Shown: positions 1 through 6,437, counted from the stretch's first letter. The stretch is 27,930 bases of DNA from Candidatus Uhrbacteria bacterium (GCA_016205995.1 JACQSJ010000025.1:1-27930), one strand, 5' to 3'. Made by a program: numbers and translations. Notes: generated from the letters alone by a model not told the origin.

Positions 1-269
1 AACTTGAAATCCTGAAACACCACGCCGATCTGCCGTCGTAACAAGGGAATATCGCGGTCATGGATATGCGTGATGTCCCAGCCGCCAATTTCAATGGTGC
101 CACGCGTGGGACGCTCCTCCGCAAACAGCAATTTTGCCAGCGTTGACTTCCCTGTTCCGCTCTTCCCGACAATCGAAACAAATTCTCCAGGTTTCACGTG
201 AAGGCTGACCCCTTCCACCCCCACGACATTGGGTGGATAGATTTTGGAAACATTTTTAAAACGGATCAT
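1..269 (-). CDS. ftsE: Cell division ATP-binding protein FtsE (N-terminal part, cut by window edge)
   Basis: The 89 visible codons start at an ATG at 267-269 and run off the left edge. The product is the ATPase half of the FtsEX ABC complex, which sits at the division septum on the inner membrane face and activates peptidoglycan hydrolases. Visible features are the opening MIRFKNVSKIYP, GEFVSIVG, Walker A GKSGTGKST (residues 35-43), the FtsE-typical 'EERPTRG' after the P-loop, and the Q-loop in RRQIGVVFQDFK (about 79-89). 'RRxIGVVFQDFxLL' is characteristic of FtsE among ABC ATPases. ftsX would be expected further left. No clear Shine-Dalgarno is seen. Another ABC ATPase of the LolD/MacB type is less likely. 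Confidence 0.88.
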   Translation of the reverse strand, partial: MIRFKNVSKIYPPNVVGVEGVSLHVKPGEFVSIVGKSGTGKSTLAKLLFAEERPTRGTIEIGGWDITHIHDRDIPLLRRQIGVVFQDFK

Positions 270-273
270 ACGG

Positions 274-346
274 TGTCATCCCGAGTAACGCGAGGGATCT
301 CCAGTGATCAGGAGATCCTTCCTCCCTGTCGGTCGTCAGGATGACA
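274..346. repeat. Palindromic intergenic repeat between ftsE and the RlpA-like gene
   Basis: Nested inverted arms are visible. TGTCATCC (274-281) pairs with GGATGACA (339-346), and GGATCTCC (295-302) pairs with GGAGATCC (311-318) around an 8-nt loop. Text of the type 'GTCATCC..GAG..AGGGATCTCC' recurs as dispersed intergenic palindromes in many bacterial genomes, so this is probably a non-autonomous repeat. It fills nearly the whole gap between the two genes and could also act as a transcript-end hairpin, although no T-run follows. Confidence 0.7.
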
Positions 347-356
347 GAAAGATAGG

Positions 357-1166
357 TTATTGAAGCAGTTTCACACGCACGTTGATAAGCCCAAGCCCAG
401 GTGACGCGAGTTTAGCGAAGGCGACTTTATCTAAATCGATGATACGATCTGGATGCACAGAGCGATCAGGGCCGTAATCGTTGATCCTCACGGTGACGGT
501 CTTCTCCGGATTCTCGAGGCTCGTCACAACCAGGTACGACCCTTTTGGATAATCCGGTGACGCTGCACAGTCGCACCCCTTGTAAGCATACCAGCTTGCC
601 TCGCCCACCTCTGGCACCTCATCCTCGAAAATCGCCAATCGCGCGTACGGCAGATGGATGAGGGCGCGCACGGATCCGTTCTCAGGACTGTCCGTGGACG
701 GGAGTTCCTCCCACACGGATTTCACGGCGTTGTAAAAATAGATGCGACGGCGGCCATGGAGTCGATCATCTTCTTGCGCCTCCGTTGGGTACTTAATCTC
801 CAAGAAGAAAAAATCACGACCGTCGTAGCTCTCCTTATTCAGGATATCAAACAGGTAGATGTTTCCCAAGAGCGACCTCTGGGTAACTTCATCATCTGGC
901 GCATCTGCAAACGACTCGAGCGTATCCCCCATGATCGACGGGTCGAGTGTCTTGAGATCCACACGTGTGGCGACGTTGAGGGTCTCTGGTCTGATCCCCA
1001 GTCGCATGAGTCCATCGTGAGACTCAAGCGTGTACCCCTTCACAATCGTCGCCGCATCAAACTGGGTCGAGACAATCACTTCCAACTCAGCAGCCTGCAC
1101 GGGCGAAAGAAAAATCGAGAAGAAAAAAAGAATCGAGAGGCAGGTCGCGGTTCTTGTCAAAGACAT
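357..1166 (-). CDS. Secreted RlpA-like double-psi beta-barrel protein
   Basis: This 269-aa protein has an N-terminal signal peptide (residues 1-25, hydrophobic LSILFFFSIFL, cleavage likely after VQA). The C-terminal 80 residues match the RlpA-type double-psi beta-barrel: GEASWYAYKG (188-197), VRINDYGP (227-233) and RIIDLDKVAFAKL (241-253), corresponding to the family's ASWYG, VRINDRGP and RIIDLSxxAA motifs. RlpA proteins bind or cleave denuded glycan strands during division. The Arg of the usual NDRGP is Tyr here. The region at 26-187 is not recognised. It includes a YFYNAVKSVWEELPS segment typical of beta-sandwich domains in cell-surface proteins. The loop between ASWY and the barrel holds an unusual CDC (198-200). 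The gene probably acts outside the membrane on peptidoglycan. Catalytic activity is uncertain. Confidence 0.8.
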   Translation of the reverse strand: MSLTRTATCLSILFFFSIFLSPVQAAELEVIVSTQFDAATIVKGYTLESHDGLMRLGIRPETLNVATRVDLKTLDPSIMGDTLESFADAPDDEVTQRSLLGNIYLFDILNKESYDGRDFFFLEIKYPTEAQEDDRLHGRRRIYFYNAVKSVWEELPSTDSPENGSVRALIHLPYARLAIFEDEVPEVGEASWYAYKGCDCAASPDYPKGSYLVVTSLENPEKTVTVRINDYGPDRSVHPDRIIDLDKVAFAKLASPGLGLINVRVKLLQ

Positions 1167-1192
1167 AGTTCCCGTCTATTATACCGGTCGAT

Positions 1193-1266
1193 GCGGGGTT
1201 AGTACAATGGTAGTATACTTGCTTCCCAAGCAAGAGACGCGGGTTCGATTCCCGTACTCCGCTCCA
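1193..1266 (+). tRNA. tRNA-Gly (anticodon CCC)
   Basis: A full cloverleaf of 74 nt. The acceptor GCGGGGT pairs with ACTCCGC (one G-T). The anticodon stem CTTGC/GCAAG encloses loop TTCCCAA, with the anticodon at 1225-1227. The T arm GCGGG-TTCGATT-CCCGT is present. U73 fits glycine tRNAs, and CCA (1264-1266) is encoded. Confidence 0.97.
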
Positions 1267-1284
1267 TCCAATACAAAACAGAAA

Positions 1285-1310
1285 AGAGCTCCCACATGGG
1301 GGCTCTTTTT
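1285..1310 (+). terminator. Rho-independent terminator after tRNA-Gly
   Basis: AGAGCTCCC (1285-1293) pairs with GGGGGCTCT (one T-G wobble) around an ACAT loop, followed by a T5 run. Confidence 0.85.
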
Positions 1311-1313
1311 GGT

Positions 1314-1342
1314 TTGACAAAAATGCTTCCTTCCATTATCTT
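1314..1342 (+). promoter_or_regulatory. Sigma70-type promoter for the 114-aa orphan gene
   Basis: TTGACA (1314-1319), an exact 17-bp spacer, then TATCTT (1337-1342). It lies directly after the tRNA-Gly terminator and about 30 bp before the ATG at 1372. Confidence 0.75.
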
Positions 1343-1371
1343 TGGCCCCTGGCCAACACAAGGAGGACCAG

Positions 1372-1716
1372 ATGTCCGATACGGAAATGACCGGCAATGC
1401 ACGGTCGGAGATGGGCAAGCCAATGTACCAAGCCGCAAACGGCTTCCGAGCCGTCGTCGAGCACGCCGTCGAGCTTGACGGCTTCCCCAGCCAGGTGCGC
1501 GGGCCCGTCCTCGCGGTCTACTGCCAGGATGAGGATGGCGATCTCCTCGTCGAGCCTCGATGGCTCACCCCTGCGGGTGTGGGCGTCCACCGCGGACCGA
1601 TGTTCCGAGTGCAGACCCTCATCGGTGATCTCGTCCACAACGAACCCGACTGGTTCGCCCACAACGAGATCGACTTCGCCCGTTGGCTCGAGCTCGCCCT
1701 CGCCAACGCGCCCTGA
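1372..1716 (+). CDS. Uncharacterised 114-aa acidic protein (orphan module)
   Basis: The ATG start at 1372 is chosen because a textbook Shine-Dalgarno AAGGAGG (1360-1366) sits 5 nt upstream. An upstream TTG in frame at 1342 lies within the promoter -10. The protein is soluble and acidic, with no signal peptide or membrane segment and no family I recognise. Its last half has 'GPMFRVQTLIGDLVHNEPDWFAHNEIDFARWLE', rich in aromatic and acidic residues. Codons are strongly G/C-ending (CTCGTC, GACTTCGCC), more so than the neighbouring cell-wall genes. The gene stands alone with a consensus promoter, strong ribosome site and private terminator, like the modules at 6484, 20139 and 20793. Acquisition by transfer is possible but unproven. 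Confidence 0.72.
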   Translation: MSDTEMTGNARSEMGKPMYQAANGFRAVVEHAVELDGFPSQVRGPVLAVYCQDEDGDLLVEPRWLTPAGVGVHRGPMFRVQTLIGDLVHNEPDWFAHNEIDFARWLELALANAP

Positions 1717-1756
1717 CCAGCACGCCCAGACCCACACAGATCCACCCGGGTCCCTG

Positions 1757-1793
1757 CCCGCCGTCACTCACACAGTGCAGGCGGGTCTTTTCT
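1757..1793 (+). terminator. Rho-independent terminator of the 114-aa orphan gene
   Basis: CCCGCC (1757-1762) pairs with GGCGGG, with an inner CACT/AGTG helix, followed by TCTTTTCTT. It ends about 30 nt before the next start codon. Confidence 0.8.
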
Positions 1794-1823
1794 TATGGTA
1801 AACTTGAAACACGAAAACTCCCT

Positions 1824-2639
1824 ATGTCCATGAAAAGCATTTTTCCTCTTCTTCTCCTACTGGGAATCTTTATTCCACACGTCGCCTCCACAGCGACGAT
1901 TCCCAAGGTAGGCAAGATCACCCCCACGACCGCTGTCGCGGGCGAAGACGTGACTTTTTCCTCAGTAGTCTCAGATGATGATCTCCTCGCCTCGTGTCGC
2001 CTCTTTGTGGATGGAGAGGACGAGAAAGGCATGACGATTAAACGCGACGTGGTCTACGCGCAGCTTGAGCTTGAAGAAGGGACCACGCGGCTCTACGCCA
2101 AATGCACCGACGCGAACGGAAACGTCGTGTCGGGAAGCGCCGTCACCGTGACGGTCTCGGATGGATCCTCTTATGTCGAACCAGGGGCGCTCATCAAGCT
2201 TGGCTGCGAAGGCGACGTCTACCCAAACGACCCCTGCACCTCCGTGTACTACTATGGTGTCGATGGGAAACGCCACGCCTTCTCGACCGAGGCTGTCTTT
2301 GCATCCTGGTTCAAAGACTTTGATGATCTCGTCATTGTCTCTGACGAAGTCATGTCCAACATCCCTCTGGGAAAAAATGTCATCTACCGACCAGGGGAAC
2401 GGATGGTGAAATTCTCGACGAACACGGTGTACGCGGTCTCGTACGCCGGCCTGCTTCGCCCGATCGCGAACGCGGAGATTGCCGAGGCCCTCTACGGGGA
2501 AGACTGGGTATCCCTGATTGAAACGGTGGATGACGTGTTTTACGGAAACTATCGCATCGGCGCCACGATTGAGAGCAGCAGCAGCTTTTCATGGAGCACC
2601 GCTCGCCGCACCACCACAACGATCGACCAGACTCTCTAG
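1824..2639 (+). CDS. Secreted protein with Ig-like domain and a CPR-type surface domain
   Basis: The protein is 271 aa from the ATG at 1824, or 269 aa from the ATG at 1830; neither start has a Shine-Dalgarno. A signal peptide (MKSIFPLLLLLGIFIPHVAS) is followed by a beta-sandwich/Ig-like stretch (about 24-110: PTTAVAGEDVTF, RLYAKCTDANGN). Residues 117-245 then carry two tandem blocks: 'SVYYYGVDGKRHAFSTEAVFASWFKDF..VIVSDEVMSNIPLGKNVIYRPG' and 'RMVKFSTNTVYAVSYAGLLRPIANAEIAEALYGEDW...VFYGNYRIG'. From memory, this pattern recurs in secreted proteins of Parcubacteria. The tail is Ser/Thr-rich. It is presumably at the cell surface; its ligand and function are unknown. Confidence 0.75.
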   Translation: MSMKSIFPLLLLLGIFIPHVASTATIPKVGKITPTTAVAGEDVTFSSVVSDDDLLASCRLFVDGEDEKGMTIKRDVVYAQLELEEGTTRLYAKCTDANGNVVSGSAVTVTVSDGSSYVEPGALIKLGCEGDVYPNDPCTSVYYYGVDGKRHAFSTEAVFASWFKDFDDLVIVSDEVMSNIPLGKNVIYRPGERMVKFSTNTVYAVSYAGLLRPIANAEIAEALYGEDWVSLIETVDDVFYGNYRIGATIESSSSFSWSTARRTTTTIDQTL

Positions 2640-2686
2640 AGCCTTGCACCCATCGATCTTCCTTGTTATCCTTTGGCCGTCCGTCT

Positions 2687-2762
2687 GCCACTGTAGCTCA
2701 GTCGGTAGAGCAATGCTTTCGTAAAGCAGAGGTCGGCGGTTCGAATCCGCCCAGTGGCTCCA
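2687..2762 (+). tRNA. tRNA-Thr (anticodon CGT)
   Basis: A 76-nt cloverleaf with acceptor GCCACTG/CAGTGGC perfectly paired. D arm GCTCAGTCGGTAGAGC, anticodon loop TTCGTAA with anticodon CGT at 2720-2722, T arm GGCGG-TTCGAAT-CCGCC, and encoded CCA (2760-2762). The discriminator base is T rather than the A of E. coli tRNA-Thr. Confidence 0.96.
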
Positions 2763-2793
2763 AAAAACCTCCGTCTTGAGACGAAGGTTTTTT
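2763..2793. terminator. Bidirectional terminator between tRNA-Thr and the foldase gene
   Basis: AAAAAACCT-C-CGTC pairs with GACG-A-AGGTTTTTT around TTGA. It has A- and T-runs on both sides, so it can serve tRNA-Thr on plus and the foldase gene (stop at 2810) on minus. Confidence 0.85.
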
Positions 2794-2809
2794 GTTTCTG
2801 TTCGAGAAT

Positions 2810-3775
2810 CTACTTCTCCCCCACGTATCGCTTCACTTCCACGCTTGTGAGGTACTCTTCCACAACTTCCTCAAGCGATACCTTTGGGATGGTGATGGAC
2901 AACAGATGGAGCTGCGTCTCGTCTCCGGCAACGATTTTCTCCGCGAGCTTGAAAACGGCATACCCTTCAGGAAGTTCGATCACCTCCGTTGTCTGCCCTT
3001 CCTCCAACGACGTTACCTGGTTGGCCCACGATTCAGGAATCACAGACGCCTTCACATAGCCCAAGTCTGACTCGATCCCCTCAAAACCGGCGTGCACGTC
3101 CTTGGCGATGGTTGCAAAATCCTCGCCCCCTTGCACACGCACATAGGCCGCTTGCACGAGCTCGGCACGTGGTTGCTGGGTCGATGTGTCCGCGAGGACC
3201 ACATCGGTCATCTGCAGCGCGAGCACGATCGACTCCACAATCCGGGTTCTAAACTCCTGCGTCGTCCAGCCAAACGTCTGCGAAAGATTCTGGGCAAATG
3301 CCTCCTCCCCATCTTGGGCAATGACGTCCTGGTAGTACTGCTCCACCCGCTCCTCGTCGAGTTCCACCCCGTACATCTTGGCCAGCTGTTGGATCGCCAT
3401 CTTGTTCACAAGGGTGTCGGCAATGGCGATCTCCAGTTGTTCCTGCGGGGGAGCCTGTTCCCCCGCATCGCCAAAATACTGTTGCAGCGCCTCGTACTCA
3501 GTCAAAAATTCTTTGAGGGTCACTGTCTTCCCATCCACCGACAAGGCCGGATACGGGATCACCTGGGCCAGGGCACGCACCAGGCCGTCCTCCAGAGGAC
3601 GGGCATAGACCTGGGTGCTCAGGAGGGCGAACACGACCAACGCAGATGCGAGCACAACGATAATCTTGCCCTTGGGTGTCAAAAGAAATTGTTTCCAAGC
3701 GGGAACAGGAGCACGGTCGTCGGATCCCCCCTCTCGCGAGATGGGGGAGGAGGGGACGGAAGGAACGTCAGTCAT
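2810..3775 (-). CDS. Membrane-anchored SurA/parvulin-type peptidyl-prolyl isomerase-like protein
   Basis: The ATG at 3773-3775 (321 aa) is chosen because it overlaps the ftsB stop as ATGACTGA, indicating translational coupling. A longer start at 3808 would run further into ftsB. A short cytoplasmic tail precedes one membrane segment (about residues 37-57, GKIIVVLASALVVFALLSTQV). Next comes a helical SurA_N-like region (LTEYEALQQYF, 'IADTLVNKMAIQQLAKMYGVELDEERVEQYYQDV') and a C-terminal parvulin-like part (about 205-285: 'GGEDFATIAKDV', 'SDLGYVKASVIPESWANQVTSLEEGQTTEVIELPEGYAVFKL'). The family folds exported proteins. Classical parvulin catalytic Cys/His residues are not obvious, so it may be chaperone only. 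It is last in the murE-PH-ftsB operon. Confidence 0.8.
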   Translation of the reverse strand: MTDVPSVPSSPISREGGSDDRAPVPAWKQFLLTPKGKIIVVLASALVVFALLSTQVYARPLEDGLVRALAQVIPYPALSVDGKTVTLKEFLTEYEALQQYFGDAGEQAPPQEQLEIAIADTLVNKMAIQQLAKMYGVELDEERVEQYYQDVIAQDGEEAFAQNLSQTFGWTTQEFRTRIVESIVLALQMTDVVLADTSTQQPRAELVQAAYVRVQGGEDFATIAKDVHAGFEGIESDLGYVKASVIPESWANQVTSLEEGQTTEVIELPEGYAVFKLAEKIVAGDETQLHLLSITIPKVSLEEVVEEYLTSVEVKRYVGEK

Positions 3776-4232
3776 ATGCAGCAAGGGCGTTAAAGGCTTG
3801 TTTATCAAAGAAGTAATACCACCATCGCGTCGGGTTGGCTACAGGCTCGACCGTTTGGTTGTCAATCACCAGTCCCAATGGATCACTCGCATCCCCCTGC
3901 GTGTCCGCTAAAACTTCGGCAGAAACGGGTTCCCCCTCTTGAACCACAAGCACCGTCTCTCCAGGTTTTTTCATTCCCAGCTTCAGGCGAGCCTCTCGTT
4001 CGATATACGATTCCGTCTGCATGGCGGTGCGAAGTTCGGAGAGGTCGATGTTGCGTGTGACCACGGAGTCGGCTTGGGCTTGAAGCGCTTCAATCTCGGC
4101 ACCGATAGCCCGGCTACGAACCACCTCTCGCGAGAGCGCCACGCCCAAAAACGCGATCACCAAGATATTGACGACGAGCAGGAGTCGCCAACGGATGAGG
4201 CGTTGAACAAGTGGTCCTCTAGGAGACGGCAT
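3768..4232 (-). CDS. ftsB: FtsB/DivIC-family septum formation initiator
   Basis: This 154-aa protein has a short basic cytoplasmic N-terminus and one membrane segment (about 15-35, WRLLLVVNILVIAFLGVAL). A coiled-coil region follows (REVVRSRAIGAEIEALQAQADSV). The family signature is 'YIEREARLKLGMKKPGETVLVVQEG', matching the conserved 'xxEe.AR..LgmvkpgE.v' of FtsB/DivIC. It is expected to bridge FtsL and FtsQ/DivIB in the septum. The C-terminal extension after residue 105 (ending in NPTRWWYYFFDKQAFNALAAYD) is longer than in E. coli FtsB and resembles DivIC proteins of other CPR bacteria. The ATG overlaps the end of the PH-domain gene by 14 nt, and the stop overlaps the foldase start. Confidence 0.85.
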   Translation of the reverse strand: MPSPRGPLVQRLIRWRLLLVVNILVIAFLGVALSREVVRSRAIGAEIEALQAQADSVVTRNIDLSELRTAMQTESYIEREARLKLGMKKPGETVLVVQEGEPVSAEVLADTQGDASDPLGLVIDNQTVEPVANPTRWWYYFFDKQAFNALAAYD

Positions 4233-4731
4233 GGGTGGATTGCCTCGCGCGCACGCGAAGGTCGTTGATAAGGTCGGCGAGGTGTTGTGGGTGTTTCACT
4301 CGGTCGATTTGGATGTCCGCGGCGGAACCGTGCAGATGAAGCGTGAGGCTTCCATACCCAAACAGGGTCGCGACGATCCCCTTCACGCGTACACTCACCT
4401 CTTCGACGTCTTCAAACCGCGCCTCGGTCACGACCCGATGGAAGAAGCCTCGTTGGTCATGGTCGATGACGCGCGCGTCTGTCACCAAGAAGACCGTGCG
4501 GTCCCACAGAAGAAAGCGGCGCAACAGAAGCAAGAGTCCTGAGGCGAGCCAGACAACAAACACGAAAACGCCCCACGTCCCCTGTCTCCAGAGCGGGAAG
4601 AGGAAGAAAAATGGAAGGACGGTCCAGATCGTTGTGAGCACAAACATCCAGAGCGTTGGCAGAACGCTCGCACGGACGACTTCGAGGACTTCCTCGCGGG
4701 CTTTGAGTTCGATGTACTTAGGGACGTCCAT
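4219..4731 (-). CDS. PH-domain (YdbS/DUF304-like) membrane protein
   Basis: The start ATG at 4729-4731 gives 170 aa. An earlier start at 4842 would translate the upstream repeat and is rejected. Two adjacent membrane helices (about residues 23-66, LWMFVLTTIWTVLPFFFLF and WGVFVFVVWLASGLLLLLRRF) are followed by a bacterial PH-like domain: 'DRTVFLVTDARVIDHDQRGFFHRVVTEARFEDVEEVSVRVKGIVATLFGYGSLTLHLHGSAADIQIDRVKHPQHLADLIND'. The 'T.xRvi...G.....i....i..v.....G.....gyG.l.i' pattern is diagnostic of bPH_2 domains. Its function is unknown. Being within a murE-ftsB operon suggests an envelope role. Its start codon lies 13 nt from the edge of the repeat at 4745-4872. Confidence 0.82.
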   Translation of the reverse strand: MDVPKYIELKAREEVLEVVRASVLPTLWMFVLTTIWTVLPFFFLFPLWRQGTWGVFVFVVWLASGLLLLLRRFLLWDRTVFLVTDARVIDHDQRGFFHRVVTEARFEDVEEVSVRVKGIVATLFGYGSLTLHLHGSAADIQIDRVKHPQHLADLINDLRVRARQSTHAVS

Positions 4732-4744
4732 AGTGTGTGTTGAG

Positions 4745-4872
4745 GGGACTGTTCCCGAATGAGCGATCTTGCCTTTCACGGGGCCCCGCGACCACCTCAA
4801 TGTAGGATTACCTACGTCTCGGCGGCTCGCTTCCCCGTTCAAGGCAATCTCATCTCATTAGGGAACAGTCCC
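4745..4872. repeat. REPIN-like inverted repeat, copy 1 (overlaps murE 3' end)
   Basis: A 128-bp element bounded by GGGACTGTTCCC (4745-4756) and GGGAACAGTCCC (4861-4872). Each end continues inward as an imperfect arm: GATCTTGCCTTTCACGGG on the left, and on the right the complement of GAGATTGCCTTGAACGGG. The centre holds a TGTAGGATTACCTAC palindrome (about 4800-4815). Copy 2 at 6272-6401 is the same element in inverted orientation. The architecture of two related, inverted short repeats fits REPINs or MITEs mobilised by a Y1/RAYT transposase. No transposase is in the window. Confidence 0.85.
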
Positions 4873-6248
4873 TTAAGTGCTCGACGCACAGCGTCGCGAT
4901 CATCCCAGGCGACTTTCTTTCCATGTGCGACCGCCATCACGGGCTCACTTCCCTTCCCCGTAATCAGGACGAGGTCGTCGGGCTGTGCAATCTTGATGGC
5001 AAAATCAATAGCTTCCTGGCGTTCCAAGATGCGATACAAGTTCACCCCATCCATTTTTCCCGCACGCCCGGCCGCATCGGCGACATCGTTGATAATCTGC
5101 ATCGGATCTTCATCGTAAGGATCCTCATTGGTGACGATCACCATGTCGTCATGCACCGCAGCCATCTCTCCGAGTGTCTTACGACGAGCAACATCCCTTC
5201 CTCCACCGGCACTTCCAAGAATGTGAATCAGGCGCCCGCCTTCGATCCCCCCCCTTCCCAAGGGGGGGCTAGGGGGGGTTGCCGCGCGGCTATTACGCAT
5301 CAACTGGATCGCCTCGTAAACCGCTGCAAGTGCCGCAGGCTCATACGCATAGTCGACAATCACCGTAAACGGCTGGCCTTCGTCGATTTTCTCGAGTCTT
5401 CCTGGAACCGGCACAAGTGCCTCAACTCCACGACGAATGGTCCCATGATCGATCCCTAAGAGCGAGAGCGCCGTCATGGCCAAAAGTGTGTTCTCTAGGT
5501 AAAACCGTCCGATGGGTTTGAGATGCACCGGTTGCCCCGCCCAGGAGAACGTCGTACACGTCCCTTCGAAGGCAACTTCAGCAGCGAGTACGGGGGTCGT
5601 GTTCAATCGCGTCTGGAGTTCGGGCTGTGCACCTTTCCACGAGCACCCGCCGTATCGATCCGCTTCAAACGAGAGGAAGTATTCGGCGTGCGGATCGTCG
5701 AGGTTCACCACCATCGTCTTTTCGATTTCCCGGCCGTCGATGCGCTTGCGAGGGAGACGGCTCAACCGGGCGAACAACTTCCCCTTCGCGGCTTTGTAAT
5801 TCTCAAACCCCCCGTGCGCCTCGATGTGCTCGGGCGTGAGGTTGGTAAACACAAGCACATCGTAGTTGATCCCGATATGGCGAAACTGGGAGATCCCCTG
5901 CGAGGACGTCTCGATCACGGCATAGCAACACCCAGCATTCACCATCTCGCGCAAGAGCTTCTGCGTTTGGAACCGACCAAGCATGGTCATCTTTTGATCG
6001 TTCACCCATTCGCGGTCCGCCACCTTAAAACTGGCGGTCGTGGTCCATCCTACGCGCTCGCCGGCAGACTCGAGCAGTCGGCCGATGAACTGCACCGTCG
6101 TCGATTTCCCGTTCGTCCCCGTCACCCCGATCACGATCAGTCGCTCAGATGGATGTCGATACAAAAACGCCGCGAACCGCGCAAGGACATAGTGGTACGC
6201 ACCGATGAGTGGCTCGGGCGCCAGTGAACGGAGAAACGACTTCAACAT
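4839..6248 (-). CDS. murE: UDP-MurNAc-tripeptide synthetase MurE (short N-terminal domain)
   Basis: This 469-aa cytoplasmic Mur ligase starts at the ATG at 6246-6248. Visible features are P-loop GVTGTNGKSTT (about 40-50), 'VIETSSQGISQFRHIGINYDVLVFTNLTPEHIEAHGGFENYKAAKGKLF' (MurE-type central domain with HIExHG), 'VDYAYEPAALAAVYEAI' and 'HILGSAGGGRDVARRKTLGEMA' (MurE C-domain). The P-loop lies near residue 42 rather than about 110, so most of the usual uridine-binding domain is missing and is replaced by a short, partly hydrophobic leader. The diaminopimelate-selecting DNPR is EDPY here, so the added amino acid cannot be predicted. A palindromic repeat is inserted in frame near 5243-5281. The last ten residues and the stop come from REPIN copy 1. 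First gene of murE-PH-ftsB-foldase. Confidence 0.88.
   Translation of the reverse strand: MLKSFLRSLAPEPLIGAYHYVLARFAAFLYRHPSERLIVIGVTGTNGKSTTVQFIGRLLESAGERVGWTTTASFKVADREWVNDQKMTMLGRFQTQKLLREMVNAGCCYAVIETSSQGISQFRHIGINYDVLVFTNLTPEHIEAHGGFENYKAAKGKLFARLSRLPRKRIDGREIEKTMVVNLDDPHAEYFLSFEADRYGGCSWKGAQPELQTRLNTTPVLAAEVAFEGTCTTFSWAGQPVHLKPIGRFYLENTLLAMTALSLLGIDHGTIRRGVEALVPVPGRLEKIDEGQPFTVIVDYAYEPAALAAVYEAIQLMRNSRAATPPSPPLGRGGIEGGRLIHILGSAGGGRDVARRKTLGEMAAVHDDMVIVTNEDPYDEDPMQIINDVADAAGRAGKMDGVNLYRILERQEAIDFAIKIAQPDDLVLITGKGSEPVMAVAHGKKVAWDDRDAVRRALKGLFPNEMRLP
5243..5281. repeat. G/C-run palindrome inserted in frame inside murE
   Basis: A run of eight C, then TTCCCAAGGGGGGGCTAGGGGGGG. The minus-strand translation is ATPPSPPLGRGGIEGG, a low-complexity Pro/Gly peptide between 'MRNSRA' and 'RLIHILGS' in the MurE C-terminal domain. 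The same kind of peptide arises in other bacteria where a dispersed CCCCCCTT-AAGGGGGG repeat has entered a gene. Confidence 0.75.
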
Positions 6249-6271
6249 AGACCTGGCTATTTTAACATAAA

Positions 6272-6401
6272 GGGGCTGTTCCCGAATGCGATGAGATTGC
6301 CTTGAACGGGCTGGCAGCCCCTTGAAACGTACTGAAACGTACGTTGAAAGGGGTGCCTGGGCGCCCGTGAAAGGCAAGATCGCGCATTCGGGAACAGTCC
6401 C
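6272..6401. repeat. REPIN-like inverted repeat, copy 2 (upstream of murE)
   Basis: A 130-bp element starting GGGGCTGTTCCC (6272-6283) and ending GGGAACAGTCCC (6390-6401). Its arms match copy 1 in inverted orientation: the left arm carries GAGATTGCCTTGAACGGG and the right arm is the complement of GATCTTGCCTTTCACGGG. The centre differs from copy 1 and contains AACGTAC-TGAAAC-GTACGTT. It lies 23 bp upstream of the murE start, so the murE transcript may carry it as a hairpin leader. Confidence 0.85.
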
Positions 6402-6403
6402 AT

Positions 6404-6434
6404 AAAAAGAAAAGCTCCCCCGTTGTGGGAGAGC
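6404..6434 (-). terminator. Terminator of the 239-aa orphan gene
   Basis: On the minus strand, GCTCTCCC pairs with GGGGGAGC around ACAAC and is followed by TTTTCTTTTT. It closes the transcript of the 6484-7203 gene just before REPIN copy 2. Confidence 0.85.
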
Positions 6435-6437
6435 CGT

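Noticed and set aside
1030..1438. Short open frames across tRNA-Gly
   Set aside because: They cross the tRNA, its terminator and the next promoter, so they cannot be protein-coding.
3092..3793. Long open frame antisense to the foldase gene
   Set aside because: It mirrors the coding strand of a protein with recognisable domains, has no Shine-Dalgarno and no family signal. The same applies to the antisense frames over murE, the ATPase, murG, pyrG and the large L,D-transpeptidase.
4745..4872. The GGGACTGTTCCC-bounded repeat as a plain terminator
   Set aside because: Its ends recur in inverted orientation at 6272-6401 with distinct left and right arms, and there is no T-run, so a repeat element explains it better.
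4839..6248. murE as a pseudogene because of its short N-terminus and inserted repeat
   Set aside because: The frame is open with all catalytic-domain blocks intact and it heads a coupled operon. The short N-terminus looks like a lineage trait rather than decay.
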